Below, piece after piece: positions 58,289-62,678 of a stretch of DNA of 62,678 bases (its first letter is position 1; the number at the start of each line of letters is the position of its first letter). Where the stretch lies: the NCBI RefSeq assembly GCF_029263155.1, contig NZ_JAJCYB010000130.1, positions 1 to 62,678 of the forward strand, given 5' to 3'. The notes below the pieces were generated by a model. It was not told where the DNA came from. It saw nothing but the letters and a program-made list of their open reading frames with translations, and made no database searches. The position numbers and the translations under genes were made by a program. Source of the stretch: Pseudonocardia sp. (GTDB taxonomy: Bacteria > Actinomycetota > Actinomycetes > Mycobacteriales > Pseudonocardiaceae).

Positions 58289-58318
58289 AGGCAACAGTAT
58301 TACTGACTTTGTCAACTA
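58281..58318. promoter_or_regulatory. Operator/promoter candidate of the MarR-GNAT gene
   Basis: The AT-rich stretch contains TTGACA (58282-58287) and TGTCAA (58310-58315) as inverted half-sites, and a tighter near-palindrome TACTGAC-TTT-GTCAACTA (58301-58318). On the minus strand TTGACA would act as a -35, with the start codon close downstream. It fits autorepression by MarR. Confidence 0.55.
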
Positions 58319-58516
58319 TATGTGGACGGGTTGCCGCGACGTGATCGAACCGCCGCGGTGCCCTGTCGGGTGTCGCCACCTCGCGCGCGAGGTGAGGAAA
58401 TCCGCGCGATCGCCGCAGAACGCCGGGCCGCAGGCCGGTCTCCCGGGCGGCAGCTGATGATCGTCGTCAGCGGTGCAGCGGCGACAGCTGTGTCGCGCTG
58501 GTACCGCAGGCGCCGA

Positions 58517-58998
58517 TCATCGACGGCGCAGCCGCTCCGGATTCCGCGATCGTGACGGCGCCGGGTCGGCGCGGTCGAGCACCGCACCCAGCCGGTCGCA
58601 CAGCACGGCGGCCGCCGCGTCGTCCCCGCGGTGCGCGCCGTCCCAGTCGTCGCTCGCGTGCCACGGCACCTCGTCGGGGGTGCCGAGCGTCCGCGCGAGG
58701 ACGTGCTGTTGGTAGTGCGCGATCGCGAGGCCGGCCACGGCCGTGTGTACGGAGGCGACCCAGGGCTCGGCGCGCAGGACCCGGGCCAGGCCGGTCGTCA
58801 CCACGCCGACGGCGGCGGCCTCCTCATCGGTGAGGTCGGCGATCGAGGGGCGTGCCGGAGGGTCTCCACGTACAGGTGGCCGGGTACCGGGCCGGCGGCG
58901 TGGAACACCGCCACGCGTTCGTCCCGCCAGACGGAGCGCCGCCCGCTCAGCGGACCCTCGCCACGGTGCCTGGCGCAGATCGCGCAGTCCTCACTCGT
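58517..58998 (-). pseudogene. HIT-family protein, degraded
   Basis: Translating the minus strand from 58998 gives (ACG)SEDCAICARHRGEG, VWRDERVAVFHAAGPVPGHL and YVETLRHAP; after a one-base loss in a C-run (58847-58850) the other frame continues SIADLTDEEAAAVG to AHYQQHVLART. Together they form a HIT/histidine-triad protein. Three defects: the start codon is ACG where the ATGA overlap with the upstream gene would be expected, there is a -1 frameshift, and the middle histidine of the triad is Gln. HIT proteins hydrolyse nucleotide conjugates; this copy cannot. Confidence 0.75.
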
Positions 58999-59260
58999 CC
59001 AGCAGGTACCAGGGCACCATGTGGATCGCGCCGTTGAGGCCGGGCATCGGCACGCCCTGGGCGGTGAGGTCGCGCGCCTCGTCCCGGGCCACGACCATCC
59101 ACCGGCGGGCGGCGTCGGTGCTCATCTCCAGCTCGACGGTCTGGTCCTCGCCGTCGGCGCGGGAGCGGAAGATGCGGCAGCGGCGGGCGATCTCCCACAG
59201 CTGCGCGTCGGCGAGCGCGGGGACCTTCTCCAGGATGTCGAGGACGTCGTCGTCGGGCAT
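58991..59260 (-). CDS. Hypothetical protein, 89 residues
   Basis: ATG 59260 gives 89 residues: MPDDDVLDILEKVPALADAQ, LWEIARRCRIFRSRAD, and an ending VPMPGLNGAIHMVPWYLLDE. It is acidic and appears intact, with no recognised family. Its stop overlaps the 5' end of the HIT remnant, as in an operon. No clear ribosome site precedes the ATG, so confidence in expression is moderate. Confidence 0.6.
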   Translation of the reverse strand: MPDDDVLDILEKVPALADAQLWEIARRCRIFRSRADGEDQTVELEMSTDAARRWMVVARDEARDLTAQGVPMPGLNGAIHMVPWYLLDE

Positions 59261-59306
59261 GGCGGGAAGGTAGCCCAGCAGACCCGCCCGCGGTATCTCA
59301 GAACGA

Positions 59307-60150
59307 TCAGAGTTTCGTGGTCCGGAGGTTTCCGCGCAGCGCCTGCTCGCGCTCGATCGCCTCGAACAGGGCCCGGAAGTTGCCGGCGCCGAAGCCCAGC
59401 GAGCCGTGCCGCTCGATCAGATGCCGCGGCTCGCCAGCTGCTCGGTCGGCACGCGGACGTGCCCGATGCGCGCGCAGCGCGGGATCGGAGTAGTAGGAAG
59501 CCCGGCGTGGCCGGGAACTCGACGCCGCGGGCGCGCAGGGCGTCGACGGTGGCGATGTCCTCGCCGAGGAACTCGGCCAGGTTCGTGAAGCCCATGACGC
59601 GGTTGTAGAAGCCCACCCAGTCGTCCATCCGGCCCAGCTCGACGTTGCCGACGACGTGGTCGAGCGCCTGAAACAGCCGCTGCTCGGGCTTCGGCGAGGT
59701 GCGGGCGACGTAGCCGGGCAGGTACGGGCCGGTGTAGCGGCAGCGGTCGACGAGGGTGTGGCGGGTCTCGCTGTAGGTGGCGACGGCGGCGAGGCGCACC
59801 GTGCCGTAGGCGTCGGTGACGTCGTGCGGCTCGTCGAGGATCGTGGTGCCCTGGGCGCGGGCGCGGGATCAACGGTCGACGTCGGGCACCTCCAGCGCGA
59901 TGTCGACGATCCCGTCGCCGTGGCGGCGGTGGTGGTCGGCCACCGCGGAGTCCGGGTCGACGGCGCCCTTCAGCACGAACCGGACCGCTCCGGAGCGCAA
60001 CACGTACGCGTGGTGGTCGCGGTTGCCGGTCTCCGGCCCGGAGTAGGCGACCAGCTCCATGCCGAAGACGGTCCGGTAGAACAGCTGGGCCTGGGTGGCG
60101 TTGCCGACGGCCCACACCACCGAGTCCCACCCGGTCACCGGGAAGGGATC
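59307..60150 (-). pseudogene. hppD: 4-hydroxyphenylpyruvate dioxygenase, multiply damaged
   Basis: On the minus strand the reading begins DPFPVTGWDSVVWAVGNATQ, with no start codon, and covers FGMELVAYSGPETGNRDHHA. An in-frame TGA follows VPDVDR (about 59870). The frame then continues ARAQGTTILDEPHDVTDAYG to GFTNLAEFLGEDIAT, where a large internal deletion joins it to VDALRARGVEFPATP. Later pieces appear in other frames: ARIGHVRVPTEQLASRGI and the true end IERHGSLGFGAGNFRALFEA with stop at 59307. The normal enzyme turns 4-hydroxyphenylpyruvate into homogentisate in tyrosine breakdown. It is certainly inactive here. Confidence 0.92.
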
Positions 60151-60286
60151 TCGACCTGCTCCGCGCCCTGCACGACAGCCCGCGCGCCGGGTGCTGGAGC
60201 TGTCCCGCACGCTCGGCGTGGCGCGCGGCACTATGTCCGGCCGGCTGGACCGGATGGAGCGCGACGGGGTCGTCACCGAGCCGTGA
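60147..60286 (+). pseudogene. Lrp/AsnC-family regulator remnant
   Basis: The plus strand reads DLDLLRALHDSPRA, then after a one-base loss VLELSRTLGVARGTMSGRLD RMERDGVVTEP and a stop. This is the N-terminal helix-turn-helix of an Lrp/AsnC regulator; the start and the whole ligand-binding RAM domain are missing. It abuts the 5' end of the hppD remnant, head to head, as intact genomes often place hppD beside a divergent Lrp-type regulator. One deletion removed the starts and the promoter of both. Confidence 0.8.
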
Positions 60287-60563
60287 ACGCAGTGCGGGTC
60301 TGCGGCGGACCCGCCTCGGATGGTGCACCCAACATGGCATTGCGCGAACCCGAGCGTGCAGGTCATCGGCGTGCGAGTCGCTGTGAGTGCTGTGCACGCC
60401 AAGGTCAGGCGCGACGGGTATCGGTCGTAGATGCCGAGCGGCGCTGGCCGTGTGTGTCCGTCTCTTCGCGTCCTGCACGAGCGTCAGAATCGAGTTCGAC
60501 GCATCGGCACCAGGTGTGTAGGAGCCAAGGTGCTCCACGGGGAGGGGGTGGCAGGATCGCAAC

Positions 60564-61535
60564 ATGGGCGGCGCCGACATCGACTGGGAGCGGATCCGCC
60601 CCTACGGCCGGCCGGCGAGCAGGTCGAACGCCTTCGAGGAGCTGTCGTCGATCCTCATCCGGAATGGCGCGGTGGACTGGCCTACCGGTGCGCGATTGCA
60701 GCGGTTCGGCAACCCGGACGGCGGGCGCGAGGGCCGGGGCGTCCTGCCGAACGGCGAGGTGTGGGCTTGGCAGGCGAAGTACCTGTTCGCCTTCGACGCG
60801 TCGGCGGCAGGGCAGGTCGACTCCTCGGTGAAGCGGGTCCTGGAGACCGAACCCGGTCTGACACGCTTCTACGTGACGATGCCGATCGATCTGCCGGCCG
60901 GCGACACCGATACCCGGCCCTCGGCGCAGACCCGCTGGGACGGCAAGGCCGTGGAGTGGAAGGCGCTCGCCGCACAGCGTGGGATGCAGGTCGAGTTCGT
61001 CCTGCTCGGCGCGCACGAGCTGGTCTCGGCCCTGACGATGCCGAGGAACGAGGGCCGCGCGCGGTACTGGTTCGGAGCCGACATCCTCACCGACCAGTGG
61101 CAGAGGCGCCGCCTCGAGGAGTCCCTCAGAAAGGCCGGGCGTCGGTACACGCCGCAGGTCCACGTCGAGGTCGACACGGTGCAGGCACTGCACGCCGTCG
61201 GCCGGTCGACCCTTTACGTTGAGCGCTGGCGTGTCGCGCTCGCCGGGCTCCGCGAGGCACGCCGATGGGGTTGGCGATCGCCGAGAAGCGATGAGGTCTT
61301 CGACTCCGCCCTGGCACGGTGCGCCGAGGCGCTGGACACGGCTGACACCACCCTCGAATCCATGATCAGGGCACTGGGGTCGGGCGCCAGTCTTCCCGAC
61401 GTGGACCAGGATCTGTCCGCTGCCCTCGCGTCGGTCGCCGAGGTCGACGACCTTCTCCGCCAGCACTGTCTGACCGAGGGCCGGTACTACGTCGGCGACG
61501 CTGTTCTGCGACGTGGCGTCGCGACGACTCGATGA
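60564..61535 (+). pseudogene. Avs/AVAST-like antiphage protein, N-terminal fragment (Mrr-type nuclease)
   Basis: ATG 60564, with AGGAT 8 bases upstream, opens a 323-residue frame. An Mrr-like nuclease domain (about 18-180) shows F24-EEL, D52 and the Q70-A-K72 variant of the PD-(D/E)xK site in EVWAWQAKYLF. It is followed by LTRFYVTMPIDLPAGDT, VEFVLLGAHELVSAL and RRYTPQVHVEVD, the link found before the STAND ATPase in Avs4-like antiphage proteins. The frame ends just before where the P-loop should be. The overlapping downstream frame carries on the ATPase after the P-loop, so this is half of a broken gene of originally well over 1000 residues. Confidence 0.72.
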
Positions 61536-62568
61536 CGGTCGGCCGACCCTGCTGCTGCTCGGGCAGGACTTCGACGCGAGGAACCTGTTCTCGCAGTTCG
61601 CCGAGATCATCCAGCTCGACGGTCCGGCCGAGGCGGCGATCGCCTGCTTCGCGGCAGCGGCGGAGGCGTCCGGGCAGGTCGGCCTGGTGATGATCGACGC
61701 GCTCAACGAGAGCGATCGGCCCGAACGCTGGCGCGACGATCTCCGAGCGCTGTTCGCCGTCGTGGACCGCTACGAGAACGTCGCAGTCGCGGTGTCGTGC
61801 CGGACCGAGTTCGTTGACGTCGTCCTCGGTGACGACGACCGCCCGACGGTCGATCATCCGGGGTTCGCCGAGGCGACGGACCAGGCCATCGCCCGGTACG
61901 CCGACGAGTACGGTCTGGAGCCGCCGACCTTCCCGATCCTGAGTCCCGAGTTCAGCAACCCGCTGTTCCTCAAGCTGACCTGCGAGGCTCTCAGCACCTT
62001 GGGCGAGACCCGCTTCCGGTTCGGGTCGGCGGGCGTCACCACGGTCACCGAGGCGTTCCTGCACGCGGTCAACTGCCGGCTCTCTGCCACGGCGCGATGC
62101 GACTACGACCCGGCGTCCGATCCCGTCTCGGCGGTCGTCCGCGAGCTGGCATCGCTCGGTGGCGGCCCGTACGACCGCACCGACGTGCGACAGCTGACCG
62201 AGTCGCTCGTGCCGGGCGGGCTGGGCTGGTCCCGGTCGCTGCTGCGCGGGCTGATCGCCGAGGGTGTGCTCACCGAGGTGGGAACCGACCGCGTCGCGTT
62301 CGGCTACCAGCGCTTGGGCGACCTGGTTCGCGCCGCCCGACTGGTCGACGCCGGACCCGACGCGGTGCGGAACTGGTTCGACGACCTCGGCGATCGCCGC
62401 TGGTCGGAGCGCGGCCTGCTCGGCGCGCTCGCTGTCGTCGTACCCGAGCAGTGCGGGACCGAGTTCCCCGAGCTCGTCGCGGACGACGACGGGAAGGTCC
62501 CGAGAGACGTCGTCGATGCTTTCCTGGAAAGCCTGCTCCCTGCGTTCCGCATAATTCGGTCGGTCTAG
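61513..62568 (+). pseudogene. Avs/AVAST-like antiphage protein, STAND ATPase fragment
   Basis: This frame actually extends back to LFCDVASRRLDDGRPTLLLL (about 61501) and has a GTG at 61513. It covers the STAND ATPase after Walker A: Walker B VGLVMIDALNESDR (D62-E66), VAVAVSCRTEFVDVV (sensor), LSPEFSNPLFLKLTCEAL and winged-helix-like VLTEVGTDRVAFGYQRLGDL. The Walker A motif GxxGxGKT is absent from both frames, and the product stops at 62568 without the long repeat C-terminus that recognises phage proteins. It is a decayed remnant. Confidence 0.72.
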
Positions 62569-62678
62569 AGATCCTGGTTGGATGAACCCCGAGGTCGTGG
62601 CCGTGCGGGTCGCCACCGAACCGAGAATCGCCTAGAGAAACGCCTGAACCGGTTTCCGCTGCTGATAGCCCACTTCAT

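Noticed and set aside
58377..58394. 18-bp palindrome CACCTCGCGCGCGAGGTG as an operator
   Set aside because: Symmetric, but made only of GC-rich sequence of a kind common in this genome; no gene start is adjacent, so no role was assigned.
60287..60563. A gene or promoter in the gap between the Lrp remnant and the Avs-like fragment
   Set aside because: Open frames are short, without motifs; no promoter pattern stood out beyond the ribosome site of the next gene.

Overview
The window is chromosomal DNA of a very GC-rich actinobacterium, most likely Pseudonocardia or a close Pseudonocardiaceae relative. This rests on SigR/RsrA, WhiB1, the F420-type LLM oxidoreductase, the Kgd-type 2-oxoglutarate dehydrogenase with its DUF6104 neighbour, a pyrophosphate-type phosphofructokinase and several leaderless promoters. 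No rRNA or tRNA gene was recognised. Species identity is inferred, not read.

Layout. 1-7113: a tandem repeat, then a block whose order follows the Mycobacterium tuberculosis Rv3223c-Rv3214 region from memory: sigR-rsrA, the 24-residue ribosomal protein bL37, pdtaS, whiB1, a DAGK-like lipid kinase, a small membrane protein, a GNAT acetyltransferase and a histidine phosphatase. ybaK sits at the left edge. 7326-15984: malic enzyme, a PAS-GGDEF-EAL protein, a complete osmoprotectant-type ABC operon with terminator, and a MOSC protein. 15985-22222: an SDR pseudogene, a hypothetical gene, an Nramp relative without the DPGN motif, and a three-gene cassette built on a stand-alone FtsK/EccC-like ATPase, followed by an inverted repeat cluster. 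22228-26042: an NlpC/P60 gene split by an IS21-family element. 26186-38924: DUF6104 and kgd, a TetR/NTF2-like pair with twin operators, a truncated CU044_5270-type protein, an LLM oxidoreductase facing an ArsR-like regulator, a NUDIX hydrolase, two CNNM/CorC membrane proteins and an acyl-CoA synthetase. 39170-49792: an ABC-2 transporter, an aldo/keto reductase, a fused Rv0194-like ABC exporter, a Phd/PIN toxin-antitoxin pair, a small conserved gene, glmS and a beta-lactamase-fold hydrolase. 49789-57327: a GAF regulator facing a NarL-type response regulator, DUF4126, pyrophosphate-type phosphofructokinase, two tandem exported LAS-peptidase-like paralogues and a cold-shock gene. 57386-62678: a MarR-GNAT fusion, then a decaying stretch with remnants of a HIT-family gene, hppD, an Lrp/AsnC regulator and an Avs/AVAST-like antiphage STAND ATPase that has lost its P-loop.

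Three themes stand out. First, gene decay: the SDR, NlpC/P60, HIT, hppD, Lrp and Avs genes are all broken, by internal deletions, single-base shifts, an in-frame stop or an IS. Second, readable regulation: a SigR autoregulatory promoter, paired CRP-like sites at whiB1, and twin palindromes at TetR and ArsR genes. Third, intergenic repeats built on GCGCGAG/CCCC cores recur after stop codons. The least described intact system is the FtsK-like cassette at 18621-22050. The most striking decayed one is the Avs-like locus at the right end.
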